Assembly (NCBI RefSeq): GCF_007990755.1
Contig: NZ_BJXA01000002.1
Coordinates: 310,001 to 374,000, forward strand
Reading direction: 5' to 3'
Source: Nocardia ninae NBRC 108245
GTDB taxonomy: Bacteria > Actinomycetota > Actinomycetes > Mycobacteriales > Mycobacteriaceae
Length of the DNA stretch: 64,000 bases
Both the position numbers and the translations under genes were made by a program. This document shows, piece after piece, positions 35,122 to 43,773 of the stretch. Each line of letters begins with the position of its first letter. The stretch's first letter is position 1. A model generated the notes under the pieces. The model saw only the letters and a program-made list of their open reading frames with translations, did not search any database and was not told where the DNA came from.

Positions 35122-36435
35122 TCAGTTGTCCAACGCGGTGACCACGAGACGCGCGCCGCGCGCGGGCACGTTGGTGATGTTGCGGACGCGCCCACGCTCG
35201 GGCGCGCCCGGCAGCGCAAGCTGGTAGCGGGTGAGTACCGCCCGCAGCACCACGGCGCCCTCCATCAGCGAGAAGCCCGCGCCGATGCAGCGGCGCACAC
35301 CACCGCCGAACGGCAGCCACGTATTCGGCGCGACCGTGCCTTCGAGGAAGCGCTCGGGCCGGAAGCGTTCCGGTGCAGGATGATTGGCCGGATTCTGGTG
35401 GGCGAGCACGATCGACGTCGACACCCGGGTGCCACGCGGCAGCGGGACGCCGCCGATCGTCATGTCCTTGGTGAGCTGGCGCTGCACCCGGCCTATCACC
35501 ATCCGGTGGCGCAGCGCCTCTTTGACCACCGCCTCCAGATACTTGTCGTCCCCGTCGCGGGCGGCCTGCCTGGCCCGATCCTGAACCTCCGGGGCGGCGG
35601 CCAATTCGTGCAGCGCCCAGGACAGCGCCGACGCGGTGGTCTCGTGGCCCGCCAGCAGCAGCGTGACGAGTTGGTCGCGCAGTTCCGCATCGCTGAGCGG
35701 CGCCGTGCCGGGATCGTCGCCGGAGCCGACCGCCAGCAGCCGGGACAACACATCGGCGTGCTGATCGATCTCCGGATGCGCTCGGCGACGGGCGATTTCG
35801 GCATAGAGCAGCTCGTCGACCGCGGTGAGCGCGTCGCGCATCCGCCGCCACGGCCCGAAGCGCCGCAGCAACGGCCACTTCCAGCCGAGCAGCACCACCG
35901 GGCTCATGTCGGTGATCCGGCGCAGCTGCGGGGTCAGCTCGGCCCGGCGCTGCTCGTCGGCGACACCGAAGACCACCTGCGTGATCACGTCGAGCGTCAA
36001 ATCCTCCATCCGGCTGAGGATGTGCTCTGTCGAACCGGCGGTCCACCGCTCCACCTGAGTCTTGGTGATGTCCTCGACCAGGGCGCGGTAGCCGTTGAGG
36101 GCCGCGCCGGCGAAGGCGGGCATCAGCAGCCTGCGGGCCCGGGCGTGTTCGCTGTCGTCGGTGAGCAGCACCGAGTGCTCGCCCATGATCATCGACAGCT
36201 CCCGATAGGCCTCGCCCGCATGCAGATCCGCCGGACCGGCGGTGAAGATCTCCTTGATGTGGTCGGGTCGGGAGAACACCACGATGCGCTCCGGATACGG
36301 CGGCAGCAGCCGCACCGTGAAGACATCACCGAAGCGGCGCGCCTGCGCACCGAGGAACTGGGCGTGCCGCTTGGTGTGCAGCACGGTCTGTAGTAGCCGC
36401 GGTAACCGGGGGGCCGGTGGGTATGCGCCGGTCAT
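35122..36435 (-). CDS. Cytochrome P450 monooxygenase 1
   Basis: This is a 437-residue P450. The I-helix oxygen motif is LLAGHETTASALSW, the K-helix is VVKEALRHR and the haem loop FGGGVRRCIGAGF carries the thiolate Cys. The N-terminal FGDVFTVRLLP segment and the R-residue after FGGG resemble class II-like bacterial P450s (CYP110/CYP102 side of the family). The ATG at 36435 overlaps the MFS stop by four bases and has GGAAAGGA upstream. It is the last gene of the minus-strand block. It should oxidise an aliphatic or aromatic intermediate. No ferredoxin gene is nearby. Confidence 0.9.
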   Translation of the reverse strand: MTGAYPPAPRLPRLLQTVLHTKRHAQFLGAQARRFGDVFTVRLLPPYPERIVVFSRPDHIKEIFTAGPADLHAGEAYRELSMIMGEHSVLLTDDSEHARARRLLMPAFAGAALNGYRALVEDITKTQVERWTAGSTEHILSRMEDLTLDVITQVVFGVADEQRRAELTPQLRRITDMSPVVLLGWKWPLLRRFGPWRRMRDALTAVDELLYAEIARRRAHPEIDQHADVLSRLLAVGSGDDPGTAPLSDAELRDQLVTLLLAGHETTASALSWALHELAAAPEVQDRARQAARDGDDKYLEAVVKEALRHRMVIGRVQRQLTKDMTIGGVPLPRGTRVSTSIVLAHQNPANHPAPERFRPERFLEGTVAPNTWLPFGGGVRRCIGAGFSLMEGAVVLRAVLTRYQLALPGAPERGRVRNITNVPARGARLVVTALDN

Positions 36436-37631
36436 GGGGTGGTCCTTTCCGCCGGGTCGTGCTGGATCCGCTCCGCCGCCGTCGCGCGCCGCGCCAGGCC
36501 CTCGATGACGAGGAAGGCGACCGCACTGAGTGCCGCGGCGGCGATCGGGAGCGCGAAGGGGCTGAACAGGGACAGCGTCACGCCACCGGCGATGCTGCCG
36601 AGGGTGACGCCCAAATAGGTCGACGAGGAGTTGAGTGCCAGCACCTGGGTCGCCGAATCCGGTGCGGCGTCGAGCAGCATTGTCTGCATGGCGGGTGCGT
36701 TCCAGTAGAGCGCCAGCGACCACACCAGCGTCAGCGCCACCAGCACCGGCATCGGGATGGGCGCGAACATCGTCAGGATCGAGAAGACGACCATGGTGCC
36801 GAGGAACAGGCCGAACCCGATGCGCAGCGCGGCCGACGCGCCCTTCTTGTCCACGAAGATGCCGCCGACCACCGAGCCGATCAGGCCCGCTATGCCGGCC
36901 ACCGCGAACAGCAGACCACGTTGGCGCAGGGAGGTATTCGAGAAGTCGGCCGCGAACGGCCCGAAATAGGTGAACATCATCAGCGCGCCGCCGAGCAGGA
37001 TGGTGTTGCCCAGCAGGACGGTGAGCACCGGCCTGCTGGACAGTGCCGTGAGATGCGTTCGGGCCGAGACTATTTCGCCCGGCGCGCGCAGATACTTGCG
37101 GACACCGAACAGCAGCGCCATCGACAGCACGCTCAACCCGGCGAAGACGACGAAGTTGCCGCGCCACCCGAAGACGCTGGCGATCAGCGTGCCGAAGGGC
37201 ACCCCGAGCGCGAGCGCGCCGACGATGCCGGAGGACACGATGCCGATGTAGGCGCTGCGCTTCTCCGGCGGCGCCAGCGTCGGCGCGAGCGCGAACATGG
37301 CGGGCAGGCAGGCGGCCGCGGCACCGGCCGCCAGCACTCGCAGCACCATCAGCACCCAGAACGTATCGACCATGGCGGACAGCAGATTCGCGAGGGTGAA
37401 GACGATCGAGGCGATGACGAAAACGCTGAGCCTGGTGCGCCGCGCCGACGCGAACGCGATCAGCGGCGCGCCGATCACCAGCACCAACGAGTAGGCCGAA
37501 ACCAGCTGTCCCGCCGTGGATTCCGAGACGCCGAGGTCGGCGGCCAGTTCGGGGAGCACGCCCGCGATCATGTAATCGTCGGTGTAGAAGACGAATACGG
37601 CGAAGGTGATCGCTATCAACCAGAACGGCAT
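36432..37631 (-). CDS. MFS drug/product efflux transporter
   Basis: This 399-residue membrane protein has 12 predicted spans and starts at ATG 37631 with GGAGG six bases upstream. It shows the DHA1-type features: an N-terminal YTDDYMIAGVLPELAADLG stretch, the loop 2-3 region ASARRTRLSVF, and GIVSSGIVGALALGVPFGTLIA in span 5 (motif C-like for antiporters). It is likely the product exporter and self-resistance gene of the cluster. It overlaps the P450 downstream. Confidence 0.85.
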   Translation of the reverse strand: MPFWLIAITFAVFVFYTDDYMIAGVLPELAADLGVSESTAGQLVSAYSLVLVIGAPLIAFASARRTRLSVFVIASIVFTLANLLSAMVDTFWVLMVLRVLAAGAAAACLPAMFALAPTLAPPEKRSAYIGIVSSGIVGALALGVPFGTLIASVFGWRGNFVVFAGLSVLSMALLFGVRKYLRAPGEIVSARTHLTALSSRPVLTVLLGNTILLGGALMMFTYFGPFAADFSNTSLRQRGLLFAVAGIAGLIGSVVGGIFVDKKGASAALRIGFGLFLGTMVVFSILTMFAPIPMPVLVALTLVWSLALYWNAPAMQTMLLDAAPDSATQVLALNSSSTYLGVTLGSIAGGVTLSLFSPFALPIAAAALSAVAFLVIEGLARRATAAERIQHDPAERTTP

Positions 37632-37654
37632 CGGGCCTCCAGTGGGACGAGTGG

Positions 37655-38608
37655 TCAGGGAATGAGGTAGTCCACGGCGATCTGCTGCGGGTCGATGCGC
37701 AGCGACTGCTGCCTCATTGTCGATCGATCGAAGGTTCCGGTGGCGTAGATCGCCGCCCAGTCCCGGTGATACAGCGGATCGCCATCCCACGGCCGCCATG
37801 CGGTGTGCGGCGTCAGCGTGACGCGGCCCTTGTCGATCCAGGGCCGCAGCAGCTCGGCCCGGTCGTCGGTCTCGACGTCGCTGGTGAGCCGGCCGGTGCC
37901 GTCGGCCAGCCAGCGCAGCAGCGCGTCGCAGTCGACCGGGGACGAGCGCGCCGGGTTGATCAGATGCCCGTCGAGGCGGAGCCTGCGCAGCAGCGCGTCG
38001 TCCACGAAGTTCACCACCTCCGGTATGCCGGGCAGCGCGACGACCATCAGATGCGCGAACCGGTTCGGCAGATGCTCGAGCGGGGTGGCCGCCACACTCC
38101 CGAACGGATGCGCGGTCCGGCACCGCGGCCGGACTACGGTCACCCTTGCGCCGAGCCCGGTCAAGGTCTCCGCGATGGTGCGGCCGAACGCGCCGTAGCC
38201 GACCACGAGGGCGTTGCGCCGGTGAAAAGGCTTGGGCGCGTCATCGATCGGGTCCTCTGCGCAGTGCAGGACGTGCTGGGTGATGACGTACTCCGACAGC
38301 GACGGCGCGTAGGCTCTTGCGCTTCTGGTCACGAGGTTGTTGCGCGCGAGCGTGGGGATGTGCGGATAGTTCGGCCCGGACGACACCAGGTGCACCCAGG
38401 AACCTCTTGTCATGGCGGAGGTTTCGGCGAGCTCCTCGTCGGTGAGGTCGTGCGCCGCGAGGGCGACCATCCGGTGGCCGAGTGGGGTCCCCGGCGCCAC
38501 CGGCTCGACCCGCACCGGGTGGGCCCGCAACGCACCGGCCACGGTGACCGGATCGGTCGAGGTCCCCATGCAGTAGAGCGTCGACGGGTCGACGGTGACG
38601 GCGCGCAT
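37655..38608 (-). CDS. D-isomer-specific 2-hydroxyacid dehydrogenase-like protein
   Basis: This is a 317-residue NAD(P)-binding protein. The Rossmann motif is VVGYGAFGRTIAETL (GxGxxG), followed by VVALPGIPEVVNFVDDALL, HLINPARSSPVDCDALL and VTLTPHTAW, the usual order of the cofactor domain of 2-hydroxyacid dehydrogenases with the catalytic His near the end. The N-terminal substrate domain is short and divergent. It could reduce the 2-keto (or imine) product of the arginine oxidase in the same operon (inference). The ATG shares one base with the preceding P450 stop. Confidence 0.75.
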   Translation of the reverse strand: MRAVTVDPSTLYCMGTSTDPVTVAGALRAHPVRVEPVAPGTPLGHRMVALAAHDLTDEELAETSAMTRGSWVHLVSSGPNYPHIPTLARNNLVTRSARAYAPSLSEYVITQHVLHCAEDPIDDAPKPFHRRNALVVGYGAFGRTIAETLTGLGARVTVVRPRCRTAHPFGSVAATPLEHLPNRFAHLMVVALPGIPEVVNFVDDALLRRLRLDGHLINPARSSPVDCDALLRWLADGTGRLTSDVETDDRAELLRPWIDKGRVTLTPHTAWRPWDGDPLYHRDWAAIYATGTFDRSTMRQQSLRIDPQQIAVDYLIP

Positions 38609-39912
38609 CAGCTGGTCAACGCCAGCGGAGCCCGGATATGTCCGTGTAGGACAATGGAATCCCGCCATTGGCGGCCCGGTAGCAGTCTGGCGTTCGGATA
38701 GGCGGACAGGAAGCTGCCGACCGCCACCTGCCCCTGGACCTTCGCCAAGGAGGCACCGAGGCAGCGGTGCACGCCGGTGGAGAAGCTCATGCTCGTCCGG
38801 GTGGCGACATTGGCCACGTCGAGCCTGCCCGGGTTCGGGTAGGCGCGGGTGTCGTAGTTGATCGCGCCAACCCAGATCAGCGCCCCGGTGCCGGGCGCGA
38901 CGACCCGATCGCCGATCTTGGTCTCCACCCGCGCGGTGCGGTGCGTCAGCTGGATGGGGGAGTCGTAGCGCAGCAGCTCCTCGAACCACGGGTCGGTCAG
39001 CCTGCCGTCGGCGAGCACCTCGGTGCCGAGGCCGTGTTCCAGCACGGTGACAATGGAGTTCGCGATGAAGCTGACCGTGGTTTCGAAGCCGGCCGCGAAG
39101 ACGAAGCCCACCAGGGTGAGCATCTCCCCGAAGGTGAGCTCGTCCGCGAGGTGCATCCGCACGCAGTCCTTCAGGAAGCCGTCCTGGAGCTGATCGGGAT
39201 CCTTTTTGCAGTCCGCGACGAAGGCGGTGAACTTGCGCGCCTCGGTCATGCCGCGTCGGTACTCCGGAAAGGTGATGCCGACGTCGAGCAGTTTGGCCCC
39301 GTGCCCGCCGAGCGAGTCGAGCATGTCGTCGCCCAGATCGGGGATGCCGAGGAAGTCGGAGATGACCCGGATGGGGATCTTGCGGGCGAAATCGGCGACC
39401 AGGTCGATGGTGTCGCGGCCGTCCAGTTCGGCGAGCACCGTCTCGGTGTGCTTGGTGATGACGTCGATCGATCCGGTCACCGCGCGATGGGTGAACATCG
39501 GGAAGACCAGTTTTCGCAACCGGGTGTGCTCGGGCGGGTCCATGAAGACCAGGGCGGGGGCGTCGAGGGCAATGGGCACTGAGCGCTGGGTCAGCCACCG
39601 GTAGAACCCGGCGGTCGGCGGCAGCGCCACGGGCTGGTCCGCGGACCAGTCGTTGCTCCGCAGGATTTCTTCGCTCTCCTCGTAACCGGTCACCACCAGC
39701 CCGGCGGCGCTGTCGTGCACGCCGGCGTCCGCGCCGATCTTAGTGAGAATGGCCCGGTAGGGATCGCCCTTCTCCGGTGGCCGGAGAAAGAGCCTGCCGA
39801 CGTCGTTCTCGTCACCGAGCATCGAGTCGGGCAGCAGCCGCAGCGGACCGTGTAGCAGGAACCAGCGAATCGGATCAGTGACCACCGAGCTCACGGAGGA
39901 CAACGTCGACAC
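38608..39912 (-). CDS. Cytochrome P450 monooxygenase 2
   Basis: This is a 434-residue actinobacterial-type P450. Motifs are FMDPPEHTRLRKLVFPMFT (C-helix), FAAGFETTVSFI (I-helix oxygen motif with intact acid-alcohol Glu-Thr), EELLRYDSPIQLTHR (K-helix ExxR) and FSTGVHRCLGASLA (haem Cys). It resembles CYP107/CYP105-like enzymes that tailor natural products. It overlaps the GNAT gene by 38 bases if the GTG at 39912 is used; an internal GTG is possible. It is clearly distinct from the other P450 in the operon. Confidence 0.88.
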   Translation of the reverse strand: MSTLSSVSSVVTDPIRWFLLHGPLRLLPDSMLGDENDVGRLFLRPPEKGDPYRAILTKIGADAGVHDSAAGLVVTGYEESEEILRSNDWSADQPVALPPTAGFYRWLTQRSVPIALDAPALVFMDPPEHTRLRKLVFPMFTHRAVTGSIDVITKHTETVLAELDGRDTIDLVADFARKIPIRVISDFLGIPDLGDDMLDSLGGHGAKLLDVGITFPEYRRGMTEARKFTAFVADCKKDPDQLQDGFLKDCVRMHLADELTFGEMLTLVGFVFAAGFETTVSFIANSIVTVLEHGLGTEVLADGRLTDPWFEELLRYDSPIQLTHRTARVETKIGDRVVAPGTGALIWVGAINYDTRAYPNPGRLDVANVATRTSMSFSTGVHRCLGASLAKVQGQVAVGSFLSAYPNARLLPGRQWRDSIVLHGHIRAPLALTS

Positions 39913-40552
39913 CCCCTTGGCGTTTCATTGCGGCGTAGAAGTTTTCGCGTTCGAAGCGGAACAGCGCGGCTTGCTTGTGCGGTAGATCGATCTCGCCGAG
40001 TTCGTGGCCGTCCACGATCTTGCACACATTCCGGTCCAGCGTGCGGACCAGCTGATTGGATGCGGTCGGATCCGAGACGACGCCGGTGCAGTCCGGGTAG
40101 GTCTCGAAGACACCGGCGATGAGCGCGACCCAGAACGGCAGGGCGTACCCGAAATAGTCGGGCTCGCCGATGCAGCCGTGCATGCCCATATCGCGGTCCG
40201 GCGTGTCGTAGTAGTCGGCGACCGTGTCGAGCGCGACGCGGTACAGCTCGACATAGCCGCCGCGCTGCCCGTCCTGTCCGACGAGGAAGGGCCGAGTCTT
40301 GTTGTCGGAGAACTGGAACTCGATCTCGGCCTGCCAGCCGTCGCGGTCCCAGTCCTTGTGCATCGCGAACTGCACGTGTGGCTGCGCCATCCAGTGCACC
40401 ACCTGGTCGATCTCAGCGGCGGTGGTCGGGGTGACCGGCGTGAGCTCCCACGGTGGCGGGAGCGTCGGCACCTTCCATTCCTGAAAGGCGAAGTCGGTCA
40501 GCGGTTTCCCGTAGCGCCGGGACCGATCGATGGGCTGTCGCTTACTCGCCAC
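39875..40552 (-). CDS. IucB/MbtK-like GNAT acyltransferase
   Basis: This 225-residue protein has a GTG start immediately after the ATP-grasp stop. The fold and motifs match siderophore N-acyltransferases: EIEFQFSDNKTRPFLVG, GGYVELYRVALDTVADYY, a DMGMHGCIG acyl-CoA loop, then GVVSDPTASNQLVRTLDRN and LPHKQAALFRFERENFY. These enzymes transfer acyl groups from CoA or ACP to side-chain amines or hydroxylamines of ornithine and lysine derivatives. Next to a ureohydrolase that could free a delta-amine, this suggests acylation of an arginine/ornithine-type side chain (inference). Confidence 0.82.
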   Translation of the reverse strand: MASKRQPIDRSRRYGKPLTDFAFQEWKVPTLPPPWELTPVTPTTAAEIDQVVHWMAQPHVQFAMHKDWDRDGWQAEIEFQFSDNKTRPFLVGQDGQRGGYVELYRVALDTVADYYDTPDRDMGMHGCIGEPDYFGYALPFWVALIAGVFETYPDCTGVVSDPTASNQLVRTLDRNVCKIVDGHELGEIDLPHKQAALFRFERENFYAAMKRQGGVDVVLRELGGH

Positions 40553-41698
40553 TCATTGCACCTCGTTCGCGACCGCCAGCAGCTCGAGTGCGGCCAGCAC
40601 GGCCTCCGTGCGGCCGGTGAGCCGGGCCCGTCCGCCCAGGGTGATCCGATCGAAGGTCGCCTCGACGCCGAGGTGGCCGATGCGGTCGGCCCCGGCGACC
40701 GGGCGGCCGACGTGCCACAGCCACCCGCCCGAGACCTCGGGATCCACCTTCGGCTCGGACCAGTCGAGCCCCGCCTGGATCCGGAGGTTGAGCAGTTCCA
40801 GATCGATGCCGGTGATCACCCTGGATTGGAACGGGACCTCGCCGCCGGACGCTCGCGCGCACACCTCGCTGACCACGACATCTTCGAAAGTGTCACCGCT
40901 GGAGAGGTATTCGACATGGGCGGTGAAGATTCCGTCGAGGCCCAGCGCGGTGCAAGTCCGCACGGCCAGCTCTGCCAGCCGCGCCTCCGTCGCCGGGGCG
41001 ACGCGCGCGGAACCCGAGGGGCCGCCCTTGGTGAGGTCCAGCAGCGAACGGATGTAGAGCCCGGAAAACAGATGTGTCACAGTGCCGTTCGCGATGAGCA
41101 CCTCGGAGTGGAACTGCGGGCCTTCGAGCAGCCGTTCGACCGTGCCGTCGCCGAGGGCGGCGGTGTCGACGTTGTCGAACCGTTCGATCCGGATCCCGCG
41201 CAGGTTCGCCTCCGCGGCCGGCTTGACGATGACCAGTTCGTCATCGTCGAATCCGGTGCAGCCGCCCGCCTTTTCGACGCTGCCGCCGGTCACGATCAGC
41301 GTCTCCGGCACCGGGATGCCCGCGGCCTCCAACGTCCGGCGCATGACGCCCTTGTGCCGGTAGTTCTCCAGGGAGCCGACGGGAATCGGGGAGCTCAGGC
41401 CGAACTCATCGCACAGCTGCGCGGCCAGGCCGAGCAGGTACTCGTCATTGGTGACGATCGCGGTGGTCCCGGCGGGGATCAGTGACCGCCATGCGTCGAT
41501 CTCGGCGATGTGTTCCTCGCCGAGCCCCTCCAGTGCCACATCGGCATCGCGGACCAGGGGCACCTCCCCGGTCCGGAGTATCCGCAGTTCGGCGCCGGAC
41601 GCCGTGACGGCGGAACCGAATTCGGTCAGCCCGACACTGCCGAGCGACTGCTTCGCCTGCAACAGCACCACCGTTGCGCGATCACCTGATGACAACAC
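40553..41698 (-). CDS. ATP-grasp carboxylate-amine ligase
   Basis: This is a 381-residue ATP-grasp protein. An N-terminal lid domain precedes ENYRHKGVMRRTLEAAGIPVPE (A-loop lysine), then DDELVIVKPAAEANLRGI (second lysine), VERLLEGPQFHSEVLI, DGIFTAHVEYLSSG and VSEVCARASGGEVPF, which carries the Mg-binding acidic and Asn-like positions. Such enzymes join a carboxylate to an amine via an acyl phosphate. It lies between the arginine oxidase and the GNAT with overlapping ends. A similar ATP-grasp gene works with an arginine oxidase in indolmycin biosynthesis, so a condensation involving the arginine-derived unit is plausible. Confidence 0.82.
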   Translation of the reverse strand: MLSSGDRATVVLLQAKQSLGSVGLTEFGSAVTASGAELRILRTGEVPLVRDADVALEGLGEEHIAEIDAWRSLIPAGTTAIVTNDEYLLGLAAQLCDEFGLSSPIPVGSLENYRHKGVMRRTLEAAGIPVPETLIVTGGSVEKAGGCTGFDDDELVIVKPAAEANLRGIRIERFDNVDTAALGDGTVERLLEGPQFHSEVLIANGTVTHLFSGLYIRSLLDLTKGGPSGSARVAPATEARLAELAVRTCTALGLDGIFTAHVEYLSSGDTFEDVVVSEVCARASGGEVPFQSRVITGIDLELLNLRIQAGLDWSEPKVDPEVSGGWLWHVGRPVAGADRIGHLGVEATFDRITLGGRARLTGRTEAVLAALELLAVANEVQ

Positions 41699-42800
41699 GC
41701 CTCCAAGCCTCGAGGTGCTGGTCGACGCGCTGGCAACCGGTGACGACGGAGTCCGGATCGCGCGCCAGCGATATACGGATCAGATCGGTGCCGAGGTGCG
41801 GCTGCGCCCAGTAAAAAAGCTCGCCGGGCAGCACGTGCACGCCGACCTCGCCCAGCTCAGCGTACAACGCGCTGGCCGCGACGCCTTCGGGAAGTCGGAA
41901 GGTGTCGACCGAGATCCGGGAGTCCGGGTAGGCGGGTGTCAGCTTGATGTTGTTGCGCGCCAAGCGCCGATTGCTCTGAATGCCGTCGCGCAGTAGGTCG
42001 TAGCCGCCGTGCACGCCGTCGTCGGCGAACAATTCGACCACCCGCAGGATGAACGGCGACGCCGAAAGCATGTGGTCGGAGTACATCCGGGCCAGGGGGA
42101 GCGGATTGCCGACGTTCCAGTTCAGGAACCCCGCCTTCAATTCCTGTAGGGGCCAGAGCTTTCCGGTGTCCTCGATGATCACCCAGTCGAGGTCGTAGCG
42201 CGCGAGCACGGCGTACATGTCGTACTGCGCCCGCAGATCCTGTGCCCGGAAACAAGAGTCGATGACGAGCACGGTGTCGCGGTCGGCGCAGGCGGCCGCG
42301 ATCCGGTGCAACCGGTCCTGGTCGATCACGGTGCCGGTCGGATTGTTCGGCGAGACGGTGAACAGCACCCCGTGCGCGGGCGGCAGGTGCTCCAACGGCC
42401 CGGTCGCCAACTCGGCTTCGGCGACCGACCGAATGTCGAGCCCGTGGCCGGCCAGCAGGTCGTGCAGGTTGTCGAAGGTCGGCTCGACCATCACCACCGG
42501 CCGGTCGGCGAGGCGGATCGCCTTGCCGATCATGTCGATGGCGGTCGAGGAGGAGTAGCAGCTGCGGAAGTCGACGCTGTCGGCGAGCGCGCCGTGCTGG
42601 CCGATCGAGGACAGGAACGCGTTGCGCGAACTCTTCTCCACCACGTCCACCGGCAGCTTGCGCGTCTGCGCGAAGATCTCCGCGAAGCCGGCGACGATCT
42701 CGGTTTGACTGGGCGACAGCGACATTCGCGGGTGCCCGTCGGACAGGTTGACACCGTCGACGAGCGCCCTGACTTCCAGATCGGTGATGTTATCGGGCAT
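41682..42800 (-). CDS. PLP-dependent L-arginine oxidase/hydroxylase (MppP/Ind4/RohP-like)
   Basis: This is a 372-residue fold-type I PLP enzyme, taken from the ATG at 42800 with AGGATGG upstream (an ATG four codons earlier has no spacing). It resembles the O2-using arginine oxidases rather than ordinary aminotransferases: an N-terminal NLSDGHPR like the NxADGHAR of MppP, CYSSS, EPTFDNLHDLLAGHGLD, SPNNPTG, DSCFR, EDTGKLWPLQELKAGFL with the Schiff-base Lys214, YSDHMLSASP and FYWAQPHLGTDLIRISLAR. MppP, EndP, Ind4 and RohP convert arginine with PLP and O2 to hydroxylated or unsaturated 2-keto/imino products. It likely starts the arginine branch of this cluster. The family match is from memory, without alignment. 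Confidence 0.8.
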   Translation of the reverse strand: MPDNITDLEVRALVDGVNLSDGHPRMSLSPSQTEIVAGFAEIFAQTRKLPVDVVEKSSRNAFLSSIGQHGALADSVDFRSCYSSSTAIDMIGKAIRLADRPVVMVEPTFDNLHDLLAGHGLDIRSVAEAELATGPLEHLPPAHGVLFTVSPNNPTGTVIDQDRLHRIAAACADRDTVLVIDSCFRAQDLRAQYDMYAVLARYDLDWVIIEDTGKLWPLQELKAGFLNWNVGNPLPLARMYSDHMLSASPFILRVVELFADDGVHGGYDLLRDGIQSNRRLARNNIKLTPAYPDSRISVDTFRLPEGVAASALYAELGEVGVHVLPGELFYWAQPHLGTDLIRISLARDPDSVVTGCQRVDQHLEAWRRVVIR

Positions 42801-43773
42801 GCAGACGACCATCCTGTTGCGTCGTGGTCCGCCGGGCGGCAGCGGCGAGGGTCATGATTTCGAAGATCACCGCGACACCGAGGTGCGCGGTGATATCGGC
42901 GGTGTCGTACGGCGGCGAGATCTCGACCAGCGACACGGTGCGAATGTCCGGCAGGTCGAGTTCGCGCAGCAGCCGTAACGCGAAGGCCGAAGAGGGCCCA
43001 CCGACTTCCGGCGTTCCGGTACCCGGCGCGCACGAGGGATCGACGAAGTCGATATCGAAGGTCAGTGCGACCGGATTCGTACCGACCTTGTCGCGGACGA
43101 TCCGGCCCAGCTCCCGGCAGCCGAGCTCGATCGCCTCGTCGCTGTGGATCACGGTGAAGCCCAGCCCGTCGTCGGCCAGGTCTTCCCGTGGCACGCTGCC
43201 GCGCATGCCGATCTGGATGCTGGTCGTCGGATCGATCAGACCTTCTTCGGCCGCCCGGCGATACACCGTGCCGTGAAAGTGCTTGACTCCGAAGTAGTCG
43301 TCGAGCACGTCCCGGTGCGCGTCGAGCTGCACGAGCGACAGCGGCCCGTGTTTCTTTGCGGCCGCGCGTAATTCGGCGATCGCCAGGCTGTGGTCACCGC
43401 CGACGAGGATCGGCAGCGCGCCGATCCCGTGCACGGCGTCGACGCTTTTCTCGATCAGCTCGAGCGTTTGCAGGTGGTAGCCGGGCACGATGTGCACGTC
43501 GCCGCCGTCGACGACGGTGAGCAGATCGGTGATGACCAGCCCGCGCTCCCGGCTGCCCAGCCGGGCGAGGGTGCTCGCCGAGCGGACGGCCTCGGGTCCG
43601 AAGCGCGCGCCGCTGCGGTAGCCGGTGGCGCCGTCGATGGGCACGCCGAGAATGACGGCGTCGACACCGTCGTGCTCGGTCAGCTCCCGAACCGGCCGGT
43701 AGGGGAGCCGGAAGAAGGTCCGCGGTCCCGAACTCAGCCGGGAGACCGCCTGGCTGTCGGTGTAATCGGTCAT
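42790..43773 (-). CDS. Ureohydrolase (agmatinase/guanidinobutyrase-like)
   Basis: This is a 327-residue arginase-superfamily enzyme. The binuclear manganese motifs are intact: GGDHS, DAHRDVLDD, HFHGTVYRRA and TFDIDFVDPSCAPGTGTPEVGG. The SHGT-type loop and length favour the agmatinase/guanidinobutyrase branch, which removes urea from guanidino compounds. Placed between a methyltransferase and an arginine oxidase, it should hydrolyse an oxidised or methylated arginine derivative to the corresponding delta-amino compound (inference). It overlaps the methyltransferase by ATGA and the oxidase start by about 11 bases. Confidence 0.88.
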   Translation of the reverse strand: MTDYTDSQAVSRLSSGPRTFFRLPYRPVRELTEHDGVDAVILGVPIDGATGYRSGARFGPEAVRSASTLARLGSRERGLVITDLLTVVDGGDVHIVPGYHLQTLELIEKSVDAVHGIGALPILVGGDHSLAIAELRAAAKKHGPLSLVQLDAHRDVLDDYFGVKHFHGTVYRRAAEEGLIDPTTSIQIGMRGSVPREDLADDGLGFTVIHSDEAIELGCRELGRIVRDKVGTNPVALTFDIDFVDPSCAPGTGTPEVGGPSSAFALRLLRELDLPDIRTVSLVEISPPYDTADITAHLGVAVIFEIMTLAAAARRTTTQQDGRLHAR

